Of a DNA stretch of 45,207 nt, positions 11,593 through 22,773 are shown one piece after another. Every line of letters starts with the position of its first letter. The first letter of the stretch is position 1. Where the stretch lies: positions 1 to 45,207 of the forward strand of contig WQYV01000011.1 of NCBI GenBank assembly GCA_009781085.1, read 5' to 3'. The notes below the pieces were generated by a model. It was not told where the DNA came from, ran no database searches, and was given only the letters and a program-made list of their open reading frames with translations. This DNA comes from Betaproteobacteria bacterium. Lineage in GTDB: Bacteria > Pseudomonadota > Gammaproteobacteria > Burkholderiales > Rhodocyclaceae. Made by a program: the position numbers and the translations under genes.

Positions 11593-12546
11593 ATGACCCC
11601 CCGCAAGCCACAGACAACGGCCGGCCCTGCGCCAGAATTGCCCGCCGCGCTTGCGGGCGAGCTCGACGCCTTTTGCGACGCGATGTGGCTCGAACACGGG
11701 CTGGCGCGCAATACCCTGGCGGGCTATCGCAGCGACATCATGCTTTTCGGACGTTGGCTCCTCGACACGCGCAGCAAGAACATCGACATGGCACATAACG
11801 AAGACCTGTCCACCTGGCTCGCCGAATTCAGCCTCCGCGCCAAACCGGCAAGCCAACGCCGCTTGCTTGCCGCCTGGCGGCGCTATTACCGGTATCTATT
11901 GCTCAACGGGCGCATCACCGAAGACCCGACGCTGAAACTCGACCCGCCCCTGCCCACTCCCAGGTTCCCACGCACCCTCTCTGAAGCCCAGGTAGAAGCC
12001 CTCCTGGCAGCGCCCAACACCGACACTGCCCTCGGGCTGCGCGACCGTTGCATGATCGAAGTCATGTACGCCAGCGGGTTGCGTGTCTCGGAATTGACCG
12101 GGTTGAAAGTTTTCGCGTTAGATGCCCTGGATGGAATCGTGCGCGTCCTCGGAAAAGGCAGCAAAGAACGCATCGTACCGCTTGGTGAAATCGCCGCGGA
12201 TTGGGTACGGCGTTACCTTTCCAGTGCGCGGCCGCAGTTGCTAAATGGGCGCGTTTGCGACGAATTGTTCGTTTCCCGCTTGGGTACGGCAATGACCCGG
12301 CAAAGGTTTTGGGTCATCATCAAACAACACGCTATTTCCGCCGGCATTGCCACGCGATTGATTTCCCCCCACACCTTGCGTCATGCATTCGCAACCCATC
12401 TGCTCAATCACGGCGCTGATTTACGTGTTGTACAAATGCTACTTGGCCATGCCGATATTTCGACTACCCAAGTTTATACCCACATTGCCCGCGAACGGCT
12501 CAAGCAACTGCACCAATGCCACCACCCGCGTGGACAGCAGAATTGA
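11593..12546 (+). CDS. xerD: Site-specific tyrosine recombinase XerD
   Basis: A 317-residue tyrosine recombinase that, with XerC, resolves chromosome dimers at dif near the septum under FtsK control. The N-terminal SAM-like domain (LARNTLAGYRSDIMLFGRWL) binds the core site. The catalytic set is complete: Arg164 (ASGLRVSEL), Lys188 (LGKGSKER), His260 and Arg263 (HTLRHAFATHLL), His286 (GHADIS) and nucleophile Tyr295 (TQVYTHI). The pattern SGLRVSELTGL with the short C-terminus favours XerD over XerC, and no phage-like features are seen. ATG at 11593 lies directly after the proA stop; a longer start would overlap proA. It probably ends the leuS transcript, since the following 379 bases have no gene. 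Confidence 0.92.
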   Translation: MTPRKPQTTAGPAPELPAALAGELDAFCDAMWLEHGLARNTLAGYRSDIMLFGRWLLDTRSKNIDMAHNEDLSTWLAEFSLRAKPASQRRLLAAWRRYYRYLLLNGRITEDPTLKLDPPLPTPRFPRTLSEAQVEALLAAPNTDTALGLRDRCMIEVMYASGLRVSELTGLKVFALDALDGIVRVLGKGSKERIVPLGEIAADWVRRYLSSARPQLLNGRVCDELFVSRLGTAMTRQRFWVIIKQHAISAGIATRLISPHTLRHAFATHLLNHGADLRVVQMLLGHADISTTQVYTHIARERLKQLHQCHHPRGQQN

Positions 12547-12925
12547 TAAGAAAAACAAAAATTTGTCACACAGCCTCATTTCCTATTATTCTCTGTCAAC
12601 ACCAAATCTCTCTGTTCGAGTACCTTTCACGAACATAAAAACCACGAACACAGAATGGAAAATCTGGCGTATAAACCAATGCTGCCAAACATTTTTCTTT
12701 CCCCGCAGGCATCTAGATAATCTCAAACCATGGATTACATAACAAAAGTTGGAACAAAAGTTTTGCTTTTACGAATCAACGCTGGCAAAATAATACTCGT
12801 ACCGCTTTTCGTTGGACTGTTGCGTCCGTAGCTTGAATCGCAACATTTATTGTGTCTGTAACGCCAGTGCCGTAGTGTTTTACTCTGGCACGTACCATTA
12901 TTTCAAAACTCATGGAGAGCACAGA
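12547..12925. other. Gap between xerD and the H-NS-like gene
   Basis: An AT-rich, non-coding stretch; small open frames here lack family character. It holds a 10-base direct repeat AACAAAAGTT at 12741-12750 and 12753-12762 (12-base period), the second copy forming a CAAAAGTTTTG palindrome. It should contain the promoter of the H-NS-like gene, but no clean -35/-10 pair stands out. H-NS genes are commonly self-regulated through such A/T tracts. Confidence 0.4.
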
Positions 12926-13252
12926 ATGATTGACCTCGAAACCATGCCCTTGCCTGAACTGCGTACCTTGCGGGCTCAAATCGAAGCGGAAATCCGTCGC
13001 CGTGGTTCCGCCACACAACGCCTAATCAAGCGTGTGCAAAAACTGGCTGCCGATCAAGGTTTGTCCCTTAACGAACTACTCACTGTTGCAGGCGGTTCGG
13101 ATGAAATTCCGACGGTTTCCCGTTCTGGAACAGCAATCAAGTACCGTAATCCGGTCAATCCCGCCCAAGGTTGGACGGGGCATGGACGCAAACCGGGTTG
13201 GGTGATTGATTACCTCGCCAATGGCGGTTCGCTGGATAAACTCGCTGTCTGA
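12926..13252 (+). CDS. H-NS family nucleoid-associated DNA-binding protein
   Basis: A 108-residue protein of the short H-NS type found in beta-proteobacteria (HvrA/BpH3-like). The N-terminal half is a predicted coiled-coil oligomerisation region (residues 3-45, many Leu/Glu/Arg), then a flexible Ser/Thr linker. The C-terminal DNA-binding module runs KYRNPVNP...GWTGHGRKPGWV (73-93), ending in an alpha helix. The minor-groove AT-hook-like element, usually Q/R-G-R, reads HGR here (86-88). Such proteins coat AT-rich and foreign DNA and silence it; the window has several AT-rich gaps and horizontally acquired pieces it could target. The ATG at 12926 follows GGAG with good spacing; the longer frame upstream is not homologous. 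It is monocistronic, with a terminator about 100 bases downstream. Confidence 0.9.
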   Translation: MIDLETMPLPELRTLRAQIEAEIRRRGSATQRLIKRVQKLAADQGLSLNELLTVAGGSDEIPTVSRSGTAIKYRNPVNPAQGWTGHGRKPGWVIDYLANGGSLDKLAV

Positions 13253-13348
13253 CTGCAAGACGAACCGGGCACAATTTCTGTTGATCTTCATCAGCCATCA
13301 ATTCCCATAATTCATGGCAGGACAATGTGGAAGTGCCCTTTCGTTATC

Positions 13349-13374
13349 AAAACCCGGCTTGTCCGGGTTTTTTT
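13349..13374 (+). terminator. Bidirectional intrinsic terminator between the H-NS-like gene and folB
   Basis: AAAACCCGG (13349-13357) pairs with CCGGGTTTT (13363-13371) around a 5-base loop, and is followed by more T. The A-run on the other side provides a shorter T-run for the minus strand, so it can end both the H-NS-like transcript and the convergent folB transcript. Confidence 0.85.
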
Positions 13375-13447
13375 ACCTCATGTATTATTTTCAATGTTTC
13401 GTATCAATTTCCATTTACTGCGGTGGCTTCTTCAACTGGGTTCTCGA

Positions 13448-13822
13448 TCAGGGCATTACAGCAGTAACGCCTTCCTGTTTACCACGTTGTATATATGCAC
13501 CAACCCGACGCACCCCTTTCGCCACTCCGGGTTTTGAAACCCATACTTTGACCCAAAGTGCGGAAAACCTCACACATAACAGATCGGCGACAAATTCTCC
13601 CAGCGTCTCGATCAGATTGAAATGCCGTTCCGCAAGCTCCGTGCGAATGACATTGATCACTTCCGCATAGTCAATGCTATCAGCGATATCATCATGAATG
13701 GCGGCAGCCTCCGGAATACCAAAGTTTAGATCAAACTCAACGGCCTGAGCCGCGACGCGTTCGCGGGGATATATCCCAACCTGTGCATCGACACGCAAAC
13801 CTTCAATAAAGATAAAATTCAT
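13448..13822 (-). CDS. folB: Dihydroneopterin aldolase
   Basis: A 124-residue enzyme of folate biosynthesis that cleaves (and epimerises) 7,8-dihydroneopterin to 6-hydroxymethyl-dihydropterin and glycolaldehyde. It follows the E. coli FolB pattern throughout: IFIEGLRVDAQVGIYPRE with the substrate-anchoring Glu, QAVEFDLNF, the DIADSIDYAEV segment, the FNLIETLGEFVADLLC helix, and the catalytic Lys in VWVSKPGVAKGVRRVGAYIQR. I chose the ATG at 13822; longer in-frame starts add an unrelated leader that would overlap the plsY leader. The gene faces away from plsY, with an 86-base shared promoter region. The last 15 or so residues run slightly beyond the usual family end. Confidence 0.93.
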   Translation of the reverse strand: MNFIFIEGLRVDAQVGIYPRERVAAQAVEFDLNFGIPEAAAIHDDIADSIDYAEVINVIRTELAERHFNLIETLGEFVADLLCVRFSALWVKVWVSKPGVAKGVRRVGAYIQRGKQEGVTAVMP

Positions 13823-13908
13823 TGCAGTTCTCAAAAACATTACCGCACCGGTAAATTGCCGCGATTCTAACTGCCTACGTCCGGGCGCACGCAACCCATG
13901 GAGAAACA

Positions 13909-14541
13909 ATGGCCTTCACCTCCCACGCACTGCTGTTTATCGGAGCCTATCTCATCGGCTCCATATCGTTTGCCATTGTTTCAAGCTGTGTGTTTGGGCT
14001 CAACGACCCACGCAGCTACGGCTCCGGCAACCCCGGAGCCACCAACGTGCTACGTAGCGGCAACAAAGCCGCCGCTGCGTTGACGCTGCTGGGAGACTGC
14101 CTAAAAGGCTGGTTGGTGGTATGGGCTGCTGGGATACTCGGCTTCGATGCCATCGCCGTCGCACTCGCGGGACTGGCAGCTTTCTTTGGTCACGTATTCA
14201 GCGTCTTCCTGCGCTTCAAAGGTGGCAAAGGGGTCGCCACCGCGCTCGGCGTGGCAGCAGGGTTTGACCTCTATATTGCATTTGCCGTCCTCGGTATCTG
14301 GCTGCTGGTCGTCCTGATCAGCCGTTATTCATCTGCCGCAGCGATTACGGCGGCACTCTTCGCGCCGGCCATCACCGGCTTCGTCTCCAGCAGCGTAGCA
14401 ACCACGCTGACCATGCTGGCTATCAGCGCGATCGTAATTTGGCGGCATGCCGCCAATATTCGCCGCCTGCTGGACGGGACTGAAGGAAAGATAGGCAGGC
14501 GTAAACAATCGGAACAGGTTTCGGGTACCAAATTGCCGTAG
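13909..14541 (+). CDS. plsY: Glycerol-3-phosphate acyltransferase PlsY
   Basis: A 210-residue inner-membrane enzyme that transfers the acyl group from acyl-phosphate to glycerol-3-phosphate, the first step of phospholipid synthesis. The three conserved cytoplasmic motifs are all visible: SYGSGNPGATNVLRSGNK (residues 35-52), FKGGKGVATALG (about 103-114), and the third near the C-terminus (SRYSSAAAITAA followed by WRHAANIRRLLDGTE). At least five hydrophobic helices separate them. ATG at 13909 has GGAG 7 bases upstream. folB lies divergently upstream and tsaD convergently downstream; the plsY/folB/tsaD neighbourhood is conserved in many proteobacteria. Confidence 0.95.
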   Translation: MAFTSHALLFIGAYLIGSISFAIVSSCVFGLNDPRSYGSGNPGATNVLRSGNKAAAALTLLGDCLKGWLVVWAAGILGFDAIAVALAGLAAFFGHVFSVFLRFKGGKGVATALGVAAGFDLYIAFAVLGIWLLVVLISRYSSAAAITAALFAPAITGFVSSSVATTLTMLAISAIVIWRHAANIRRLLDGTEGKIGRRKQSEQVSGTKLP

Positions 14542-14612
14542 AAGCAGCGGCATCCTCCAGATCAGACGCAAACGGGCGGTAAAATGCCGTCCGCTTTAAA
14601 TACCCCTCTCAC

Positions 14613-15635
14613 CTAAGCCGGGCGGACAAGCTCGGCCAGAGGCCAGCGTGGGCGCACACGAACCGCCGGGTCGGCGGGCGGGCGCTCCCCGCGCATCAAC
14701 CGTTGCGCCCCCGCAAACGCGATCATCACCCCGTTATCGGTGCATAGCTCCGGAGCCGGATAATGCACACGCGCACCAAGCCTGACGACAGCGGCATCGA
14801 GTCTGGCGCGCAAGGTTCGGTTGGCTCCCACTCCACCAGCCACCACCAAGGCACCCATCCTTTCGCGTTCCAGCGCGGCCACTGCCTTGGCCGTCAGCAC
14901 TTCAACCACGGCCTGCTGGAAATCGGCAGCCAAGTCGGTACGGTATTCCGAACGCCAATCCGGTGACGACACTACATTGAGCACTGCCGTTTTCAGGCCG
15001 CTGAAGCTGAAATTCAAGTCACCCGAATGCAGCATCGGACGCGGCAGTCTAAACCGTCCAGCCTCACCGTGCGCGGCGAGAGCAGCCAGTTGCGGCCCAC
15101 CCGGATAACTGAGGCCGAGAACCTTGGCCGTCTTGTCAAACGCCTCTCCGGCGGCATCGTCGAGCGTCTCCCCAAGCAATTCATAATCGCCCACATCGGC
15201 AACCCGCATCAACTGTGTATGCCCGCCCGACACCAAAAGCGCGATGAACGGAAATGCTGGGGGGGCATCGGAGAGCAGCGGCGAAAGAAGATGGCCTTCG
15301 AGGTGATGCACAGCCACAGCTGGAAGCCCAGCGGCCAAGGCCATTGCCTCGGCCACGCTCGCCCCAACCAGTAGCGCACCGGCCAAGCCAGGCCCCGCAG
15401 TGTAGGCAATCGCGTCGAGGTCAGCCACCTCCAGCCCGGCTTCGCGCAGGGTCTGGCGGATAAGAGCCGGTAACAACCGGATGTGGTCACGCGAGGCCAG
15501 TTCCGGGACAACACCGCCATATACCGCGTGAAGGTCAACTTGCGTATGCAGCGTTTGCGCAAGCACGCCGCGCTGTCTCTCGAAAACAGCAACCCCAGTC
15601 TCATCACAAGAAGTCTCGATTCCCAACACCCTCAT
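14613..15635 (-). CDS. tsaD: tRNA N6-threonylcarbamoyladenosine transferase TsaD
   Basis: A 340-residue ASKHA-fold protein that, with TsaB and TsaE, transfers the threonylcarbamoyl group to A37 of tRNAs reading ANN codons. Seen: the N-terminal [14 protein letters not shown] nucleotide-binding strand, metal ligands His111 and His115 ([11 protein letters not shown]), the phosphate loop SGGHTQL, and the C-terminal metal Asp in [12 protein letters not shown]. The length is normal for bacteria. The ATG at 15635 ([14 protein letters not shown]) is the family start; the longer frame is not homologous. It is divergent from rpsU, a linkage conserved in most proteobacteria, and the 142-base gap between them holds the rpsU promoter. 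Confidence 0.97.
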   Translation of the reverse strand: MRVLGIETSCDETGVAVFERQRGVLAQTLHTQVDLHAVYGGVVPELASRDHIRLLPALIRQTLREAGLEVADLDAIAYTAGPGLAGALLVGASVAEAMALAAGLPAVAVHHLEGHLLSPLLSDAPPAFPFIALLVSGGHTQLMRVADVGDYELLGETLDDAAGEAFDKTAKVLGLSYPGGPQLAALAAHGEAGRFRLPRPMLHSGDLNFSFSGLKTAVLNVVSSPDWRSEYRTDLAADFQQAVVEVLTAKAVAALERERMGALVVAGGVGANRTLRARLDAAVVRLGARVHYPAPELCTDNGVMIAFAGAQRLMRGERPPADPAVRVRPRWPLAELVRPA

Positions 15636-15711
15636 GCCTTGCGCCCCGCACCACACAATCCGGAAAGGTCGAATCTTACCTAGCGGAGATTCATTTTTCA
15701 CACAAAAAACC

Positions 15712-15740
15712 TTGATATCCGCGCCAAGTCAACATATACT
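15712..15740 (+). promoter_or_regulatory. Sigma-70 promoter of the rpsU-dnaG-rpoD operon
   Basis: TTGATA (15712-15717) and TATACT (15735-15740) are separated by exactly 17 bases, a near-consensus housekeeping promoter. Transcription would start near 15747, about 31 bases upstream of the rpsU ATG. Confidence 0.8.
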
Positions 15741-15777
15741 TAGCCTCTTGATCTCAAGCATCCTAAGGAAACAGGCA

Positions 15778-15990
15778 ATGCCGGGTATCCGTGTCAAAGA
15801 AAACGAGCCGTTTGAAGTTGCCATCCGCCGCTTCAAGCGCACCATTGAAAAAACAGGCGTACTGACTGAACTGCGCGCACGCGAGTTCTACGAAAAACCG
15901 ACCACTGAGCGCAAGCGCAAGCTCGCTGCGGCGGTCAAGCGCAACCATAAGCGCCTGCGCAGCCAGATGCTGCCGCCCAAGCTGTACTGA
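15778..15990 (+). CDS. rpsU: 30S ribosomal protein S21
   Basis: A 70-residue, very basic ribosomal protein of the small subunit that aids mRNA start-site recognition. The sequence follows bacterial S21 closely: [19 protein letters not shown], a central [17 protein letters not shown] helix and an Arg/Lys-rich C-terminus ending PPKLY. ATG at 15778 has AAGGAA upstream with good spacing and lies just behind a consensus promoter. It is the first gene of the macromolecular-synthesis operon, with dnaG 103 bases downstream. Confidence 0.98.
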   Translation: MPGIRVKENEPFEVAIRRFKRTIEKTGVLTELRAREFYEKPTTERKRKLAAAVKRNHKRLRSQMLPPKLY

Positions 15991-16093
15991 ATCTGTTTCC
16001 CCGATTCCGGACGGCACAGCCGCCCGCAACCGAACAAGAACGCCGGGTGAGAATCCAACAGGATCTCCCCCGGCGTGGTGCATTTGGCGACCG

Positions 16094-17881
16094 ATGAACA
16101 TTCCACAATCCTTCATCCAGGATTTGCTCGCCCGGGTCGACATCGTCGACGTCATCGAACGCTATCTGCCGCTTAAAAAGGGCGGAGCCAATTTCTTCGC
16201 CTGCTGCCCTTTTCACTCGGAAAAATCCGCCTCCTTCTCGGTCAGCCCGTTCAAGCAGTTCTACCACTGCTTCGGCTGCGGCGCACACGGCAGCGCAATC
16301 GGCTTCATCATGCAGTACAACGGGCTGTCCTACGTCGAAGCCATCCGGGAACTCGCACGGGAAGCCGGGATACCGGTCCCCGACGACGGACGCAACACCC
16401 GGCAGCCAGACGGCAGCCTGGACCGTCTCGTCGAAACCATGGCTACCGCCGCAAAGTTCTACCGCGAAACGCTCGAACACGCACCGGCTGCCGCCGCCTA
16501 CCTGCGCAAACGCGGCCTGTCGCCCGAGATCGTTACACGCTTCGGCATCGGTTTCGCCCCCGACGCGCAAACATCGCTGCAACGGGTCTTTCCCGATTAC
16601 CGGGACAAGCTCCTGAACACTGCCGGGCTGGTCATCGACAACGACCAGGGGCGGCGTTACGACCGCTTCCGCCACCGGATCATGTTCCCGATCCACGACC
16701 GCCGTGGGCGCATCATCGCCTTCGGTGGGCGGATACTCGACAGCGGTGAACCCAAATATCTGAATTCGCCCGAAACCCCCCTCTTCGAAAAAGGCCGCGA
16801 ACTTTACGGCCTTTCCCTTGCCCAGAAAGCAATTCGTGCCGCTGGTTTTGCCCTCGTGGTCGAAGGCTACATGGATGTCGTCGCACTAGCTCAGTTCGGC
16901 ATGGAAAACGCGGTCGCCACACTCGGAACCGCAACCACCCCGCACCATATCCAAACCCTGCTGCGCCAGACCAGCCGCATCGTGTTCTGCTTCGATGGCG
17001 ACGCCGCCGGACGGCTTGCCGCCTGGCGTGCGCTCGAAAATGCGATCGCCGCGTTACGTGACGACATCACCCTCGCCTTCCTGTTCCTGCCTCCCGAGCA
17101 CGACCCTGACACCTTCATCCGCGAAAAGGGGCTGGATGCCATGCGTAAAGCTGCCGCGCACGCTACCCCGCTCGCCACCTTCCTGCTCGATGCCCTCCGG
17201 CAGCGTTGCGACACTACAAGCGCCGAAGGCCGTGCCCAGTTGGTATTCGAGGCCAAACCCCTGATAGCCCGCATTCCGGAAACTGCCGCAGTTCTGCGCC
17301 TGCAACTGGCTAAACTCATCGCCAACGCAAGCCGGTTGACCCAGATTGAAGCCGAACATGCTCTCGGCATCCTACCTACACGGCGCGCAGACGCGAGAAC
17401 CCACACCGCCTACGGTTCCCCCCCCCCTCCCACGCGCCGCCCGCCACCCCCACCCACCGCCACCCTGCTGCGGCTCGTCCTCCAACACCCAGCGCTGGCC
17501 GCAAGGCTGCCGGTCAACCTGATCCCGGACAATATCGACGAGGGGCGTGCTTTGATCGCAATCATCGACCTCGTCGAACTGGGCGAGGCCGTCACTGGCC
17601 TTGGCGCCCTGAGCGAACGCTTCCGCGGCACTCCCCACGGCGAAACGCTAAATCGAATCGCAGCCAGCTTGATCGAAACCGAATTTGACCCCTCCGCCGT
17701 CGAACCCCTGTTCGAAGACACCCTGATCAAGCTCCAGGCTGGTGTTATTGCCAGGGAAATCGCCGAACTCAGAGAACAAGCACGCATGGGCACGCTCTCA
17801 CCGACAGAACAACGCCGCCTTACCGATCTCCTGAAAGAGAAAAATAAACTCCCCGGCTTTACAGGGTCGCCCGATTTATAG
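16094..17881 (+). CDS. dnaG: DNA primase
   Basis: A 595-residue primase that lays RNA primers at the replication fork. The N-terminal zinc-binding domain has Cys38-x2-His41-x17-Cys59-x2-Cys62. The RNA-polymerase core includes the RFGIGFAPD and [20 protein letters not shown] motifs, and the TOPRIM catalytic acids are in [11 protein letters not shown] and [10 protein letters not shown]. The C-terminal helicase-binding domain (about 450-595) binds DnaB. The linker before it is strikingly proline-rich, with [13 protein letters not shown], encoded partly by a run of ten C at 17418-17427. Second gene of the rpsU-dnaG-rpoD operon; rpoD starts 40 bases after its stop. No strong Shine-Dalgarno sequence precedes the ATG, in line with the low DnaG output usual for this operon. 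Confidence 0.96.
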   Translation: MNIPQSFIQDLLARVDIVDVIERYLPLKKGGANFFACCPFHSEKSASFSVSPFKQFYHCFGCGAHGSAIGFIMQYNGLSYVEAIRELAREAGIPVPDDGRNTRQPDGSLDRLVETMATAAKFYRETLEHAPAAAAYLRKRGLSPEIVTRFGIGFAPDAQTSLQRVFPDYRDKLLNTAGLVIDNDQGRRYDRFRHRIMFPIHDRRGRIIAFGGRILDSGEPKYLNSPETPLFEKGRELYGLSLAQKAIRAAGFALVVEGYMDVVALAQFGMENAVATLGTATTPHHIQTLLRQTSRIVFCFDGDAAGRLAAWRALENAIAALRDDITLAFLFLPPEHDPDTFIREKGLDAMRKAAAHATPLATFLLDALRQRCDTTSAEGRAQLVFEAKPLIARIPETAAVLRLQLAKLIANASRLTQIEAEHALGILPTRRADARTHTAYGSPPPPTRRPPPPPTATLLRLVLQHPALAARLPVNLIPDNIDEGRALIAIIDLVELGEAVTGLGALSERFRGTPHGETLNRIAASLIETEFDPSAVEPLFEDTLIKLQAGVIAREIAELREQARMGTLSPTEQRRLTDLLKEKNKLPGFTGSPDL

Positions 17882-17921
17882 TAGAATTTTTTGTTTTCAC
17901 ATTCCCTACCCGAGGAGTGTC

Positions 17922-20030
<2,109 letters not shown>

Positions 20031-20047
20031 AGCCCTCCGCACATTCA

Positions 20048-20123
<76 letters not shown>

Positions 20124-20126
<3 letters not shown>

Positions 20127-20169
20127 CAAAATCAAGGGGTTGCAGTAATGCAACCCCTTGATTTTGTGG
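20124..20169 (+). terminator. Perfect 21-bp hairpin overlapping the CCA end of tRNA-Ile
   Basis: Positions 20124-20144 and 20149-20169 are exact reverse complements with a GTAA loop. The left arm begins with the tRNA's own CCA, and the right arm ends GTGG. There is no T-run after it, so it is not a classical terminator; it may stop transcription, protect or guide processing of the tRNA 3' end, or mark a recombination site. The typing as terminator is provisional. Confidence 0.5.
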
Positions 20170-20570
20170 CGGGGCTAGCAAAAGAAATGTCTTGCTCGTA
20201 CCAAAATCAACACTCATTAACCGCGTTTTCCTCTCGTTTTCCGGCTCAAAACCGTTGAAGCTCACAAGCACCCCCCTATCAGAAACGCGGTCTCTTCGGT
20301 GACTCTGGTTACAGCCAATAACTTCACAAGGAGGAAACTTGAGATAGGTTTCCACAACCACAATAATGACATTCGGTTAACGTACCTAACCAATACCCGC
20401 CCGGTACACCTGTCAAAAATTCAGCCGGGATGGATACGCTTGCGTCTATTGGTGACAAAACCCATACTCGAAATGATTGTGCAGTTTGATCCGTCGCAAC
20501 CTATTCGACAAACAAGTTGTCGTAAGATTAGGTAATGGAGAAGGTATCGGACACTGAAAAGGAGCGCGCC
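20170..20570. other. Gap before the SDR gene, with inverted repeats
   Basis: No protein family is recognisable on either strand, including the minus-strand frame that runs over the tRNA. An 8-bp inverted repeat CCGCGTTT (20221-20228)/AAACGCGG (20283-20290) encloses a 54-base interval with a smaller GTTTT/AAAAC stem, so a structured RNA is possible. Near the 3' end is the operator-like palindrome listed separately. An AGGAGG at about 20331-20336 is not followed by an open frame. Confidence 0.35.
20506..20522. promoter_or_regulatory. Operator-like palindrome upstream of the SDR gene
   Basis: CGACAA (20506-20511) and TTGTCG (20517-20522) are perfect 6-bp arms with a 5-base spacer, 48 bases before the SDR start. 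The size fits a dimeric helix-turn-helix repressor of the TetR, MarR or HxlR kind, but no such regulator is encoded nearby. Confidence 0.35.
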
Positions 20571-21320
20571 ATGAGTCAAAACAACATCACCGGAAAAGTC
20601 ATCGTCATCACCGGTGCGAGTAGCGGGCTGGGCGAAGCGGCGGCGCGGCACTTGGCCGCGCTGGGCGCGAAAGTGGCGCTGGGGGCGCGGCGTCAAAACC
20701 GCCTCGACGCGCTGGCGGGCGACATCGCCCGCGCTGGTGGCGAAGCGCTGGCCGTGGCCACCGACGTGACCCGTCACGCCGACGTGCAGCGCCTGGTCGA
20801 TGCCACCGTACAGCGCTTTGGCCGCATCGACGCCATCATCAACAACGCCGGCGTGATGCCGCATTCGCCGCTGGAGCGGCTGAAGGTGGACGACTGGGAT
20901 CGGATGATCGACGTCAACATCAAGGGCGTGCTCTATGGCATCGCCGCGGCGCTGCCGCACATGCAGCGTCAAAAAGGCGGGCACATCATCAATGTTTCCT
21001 CAGTGGCGGGGCATATTGTGCGCCCCGGCGGCGCGGTGTATGCAGCTACCAAACATGCGGTGCGGGTGATCTCCGAAGGGCTGCGGCAGGAAGTCAAGCC
21101 CTGGAATATCCGCTCTACCATCGTCTCGCCGGGCATGGTCAACACTGAATTGGCCGACAGCATCACCGAGCCCGACATGGCCGAGGCCGCACGCAAAAAC
21201 TACGCGGCCATCGCTATCTCTGCCGACGCCTTCGCCCGTGCCGTGGCCTACGCCATCGGTGAGCCGGAAGATGTCGATGTAAACGAAATCCTTTTCCGGC
21301 CCACGCGGCAGGAATTTTGA
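20571..21320 (+). CDS. SDR-family NAD(P)-dependent oxidoreductase
   Basis: A classical short-chain dehydrogenase of 249 residues that interconverts a hydroxyl and a carbonyl with NAD(P). Seen: the cofactor loop TGASSGLG (14-21), an Arg-rich stretch GARRQNRL after the second strand that favours NADPH, NNAG (91-94), the catalytic Ser in NVSSVAGH (143-144), and Tyr157-x3-Lys161 (YAATK). It resembles the YdfG/serine-dehydrogenase-like group of broad-range alcohol and hydroxy-acid dehydrogenases; the substrate is unknown. ATG at 20571 follows AAGGAG; the 12-codon longer frame is less likely. The nitroreductase gene about 530 bases downstream is also a flavin/NAD(P)H reductase, so both may belong to a redox or electrophile response, which is inference only. 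Confidence 0.88.
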   Translation: MSQNNITGKVIVITGASSGLGEAAARHLAALGAKVALGARRQNRLDALAGDIARAGGEALAVATDVTRHADVQRLVDATVQRFGRIDAIINNAGVMPHSPLERLKVDDWDRMIDVNIKGVLYGIAAALPHMQRQKGGHIINVSSVAGHIVRPGGAVYAATKHAVRVISEGLRQEVKPWNIRSTIVSPGMVNTELADSITEPDMAEAARKNYAAIAISADAFARAVAYAIGEPEDVDVNEILFRPTRQEF

Positions 21321-21345
21321 TCCTGGTTTTTCATTCGGGCGACAC

Positions 21346-21657
21346 ATGATTCACCTGTTCGAGTGGCTTGTAAAATTTCGTGCACGGCGGCGCGCCCGCA
21401 AGCGCGCGCTGATTCTGGCCGAGGATTTGGGGCGTCGTCTCCGACCGATCGAACCGATCTGTGGCGTGATGCTGCGCGCGGATGAGGACAAGCGCTACGT
21501 CGTGAACGTGTTTTGCGGCAACGCCTACAAAGACGTGATCGCCATTAGCCACCCCCCTTGGCGCGAATGCCTCATCGTCGCGGTCGCCAAGGACAGCGAG
21601 ATCGCCGAACTGATCGAGGACGCCGAAGATGGTCCGTACAGGCCGATTATCCGATGA
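21346..21657 (+). CDS. Hypothetical protein, 103 residues
   Basis: I do not recognise this protein. It opens with an amphipathic/basic segment (FEWLVKFRARRRARKRAL) and continues as a mixed alpha/beta domain with RYVVNVFCGNAYKDVIAI, a Pro-Pro-Trp turn and an acidic tail (IEDAEDGPYRPI). No membrane helix or signal peptide is evident; a single Cys at about residue 57. Codon use is like that of its neighbours and the frame is clean, so it is probably real. It starts 25 bases after the SDR gene in the same direction, which suggests co-transcription. The 189 bases between it and nfsB hold nothing recognisable apart from the nfsB ribosome site. Confidence 0.55.
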   Translation: MIHLFEWLVKFRARRRARKRALILAEDLGRRLRPIEPICGVMLRADEDKRYVVNVFCGNAYKDVIAISHPPWRECLIVAVAKDSEIAELIEDAEDGPYRPIIR

Positions 21658-21846
21658 CCGATGCTGCGCGCCGATTCACGCAACAGGGATTTTCATTGCA
21701 GAAATGTTGATTGATTCCGTTCGCCCTGAGCAAGTCGTCAGGCAAACAGCGTATCGTTCGGATTTCGATAGACCCGAACGGGTTGGAATGGCTCAGCACT
21801 CCATTAAAGTCTTATCGACAACTCAAAACACAGAAGGAAATTTCTC

Positions 21847-22506
21847 ATGAATATTGATGTCACCCAATACGCCCGCACCCGCTACACCGCCAAAGCCTAC
21901 GACCCGGCGCGCAAGGTTCCCGCGCCCTTGATCGAACAATTGCGCGCGCTGCTGCGCTTATCGCCCTCGTCGGTGAATTCGCAGCCCTGGCACTTCGTGG
22001 TCGCTTCTACCGACACGGGCAAGGCGCGCATCGCCAAAGCCGCGCATGGATCGAATGACTTCAATGTGCCCAAGATCCTCAATGCCTCGCATGTGTTTGT
22101 GCTGTGCACGCGGCACACGCTGACCGACGCGCACATCGAAGCCGTGGTCGGGCAGGAAACGCGCGACGGCCGCAACCCGAGGCCCGAAGACCTGAAAATC
22201 CGACGCGAAAGGTTGTTCAATTTCACCGACATGCACCGTTACACACTGCGTGATTCGCAGGCGTGGATGGAAAAACAAACCTATATCGCGTTAGGTTTCC
22301 TGCTGTTAGGCGCGGCGGAACTGGAGCTCGACGCAACGCCCATCGAGGGCTTCGACAGCGTCGTGCTCGACCGCGAACTGGGTCTGCGTGAACGCGGCTT
22401 CGTCAGCAGCATCGTAGTGCCTGTCGGCTACCATGGCGCGGAGGATTTCAACACCAATTTACCTAAATCGCGCTTACCGGCGGAGGCGTTGTTTACGGAC
22501 ATTTGA
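21847..22506 (+). CDS. nfsB: Oxygen-insensitive NAD(P)H nitroreductase (NfsB type)
   Basis: A 219-residue FMN enzyme that reduces nitroaromatics and quinones by two-electron steps as a cytoplasmic homodimer. It tracks E. coli NfsB along its length: the N-terminal RYTAKAYDPARKV, the FMN-binding SPSSVNSQPWHFVVAST, the mid-region FTDMHRYTLRDSQAWMEKQTYIALG, PIEGFDSVVLD, and the C-terminus VVPVGYHGAEDFNTNLPKSRLP with the Lys/Arg that hold the FMN phosphate. The start ATG has GAAGGA 9 bases upstream. It may be expressed with the SDR gene and the small unknown gene before it, although a separate promoter in the 189-base gap cannot be excluded. Confidence 0.93.
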   Translation: MNIDVTQYARTRYTAKAYDPARKVPAPLIEQLRALLRLSPSSVNSQPWHFVVASTDTGKARIAKAAHGSNDFNVPKILNASHVFVLCTRHTLTDAHIEAVVGQETRDGRNPRPEDLKIRRERLFNFTDMHRYTLRDSQAWMEKQTYIALGFLLLGAAELELDATPIEGFDSVVLDRELGLRERGFVSSIVVPVGYHGAEDFNTNLPKSRLPAEALFTDI

Positions 22507-22589
22507 GTCGAGCCTGCAAAGGTTAATTTTCATCTGACCCTAATTTTCCATTGTGCGCATCGATATTTCAGCGCCAATAGTAATGGACA

Positions 22590-22606
22590 TGTGTTCCGTA
22601 AACACA
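22590..22606. promoter_or_regulatory. Operator-like palindrome upstream of the efflux operon
   Basis: TGTGTT (22590-22595) and AACACA (22601-22606) form 6-bp arms with a 5-base spacer, in the 267-base gap before mdtA. RND operons are usually controlled by a repressor or a two-component system; neither is encoded here, so this is only a candidate site. Confidence 0.3.
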
Positions 22607-22773
22607 AAAACGACCATCAGACATAAACTGTTACAAAATCGCCGTTGCGCCGATCTGTATTCGCCCCCTACCATCTCGTACTGAGGGATGCGGTTTTTTT
22701 TTACCGTTTCGTGCGAAGCATCGCGCAGATATCCACTATTCGTTATATCGCTTTCAGGAAAACAGTTCCGTCT

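Noticed and set aside
12383-12742. Plus-strand frame beyond the end of xerD
   Set aside because: It starts inside xerD in another frame and continues into AT-rich sequence without codon bias.
14572-14592. GGGCGGT/GCCGTCC-type stem between plsY and tsaD
   Set aside because: The stem contains G-T pairs and no convincing T-run follows, so I do not call a terminator.
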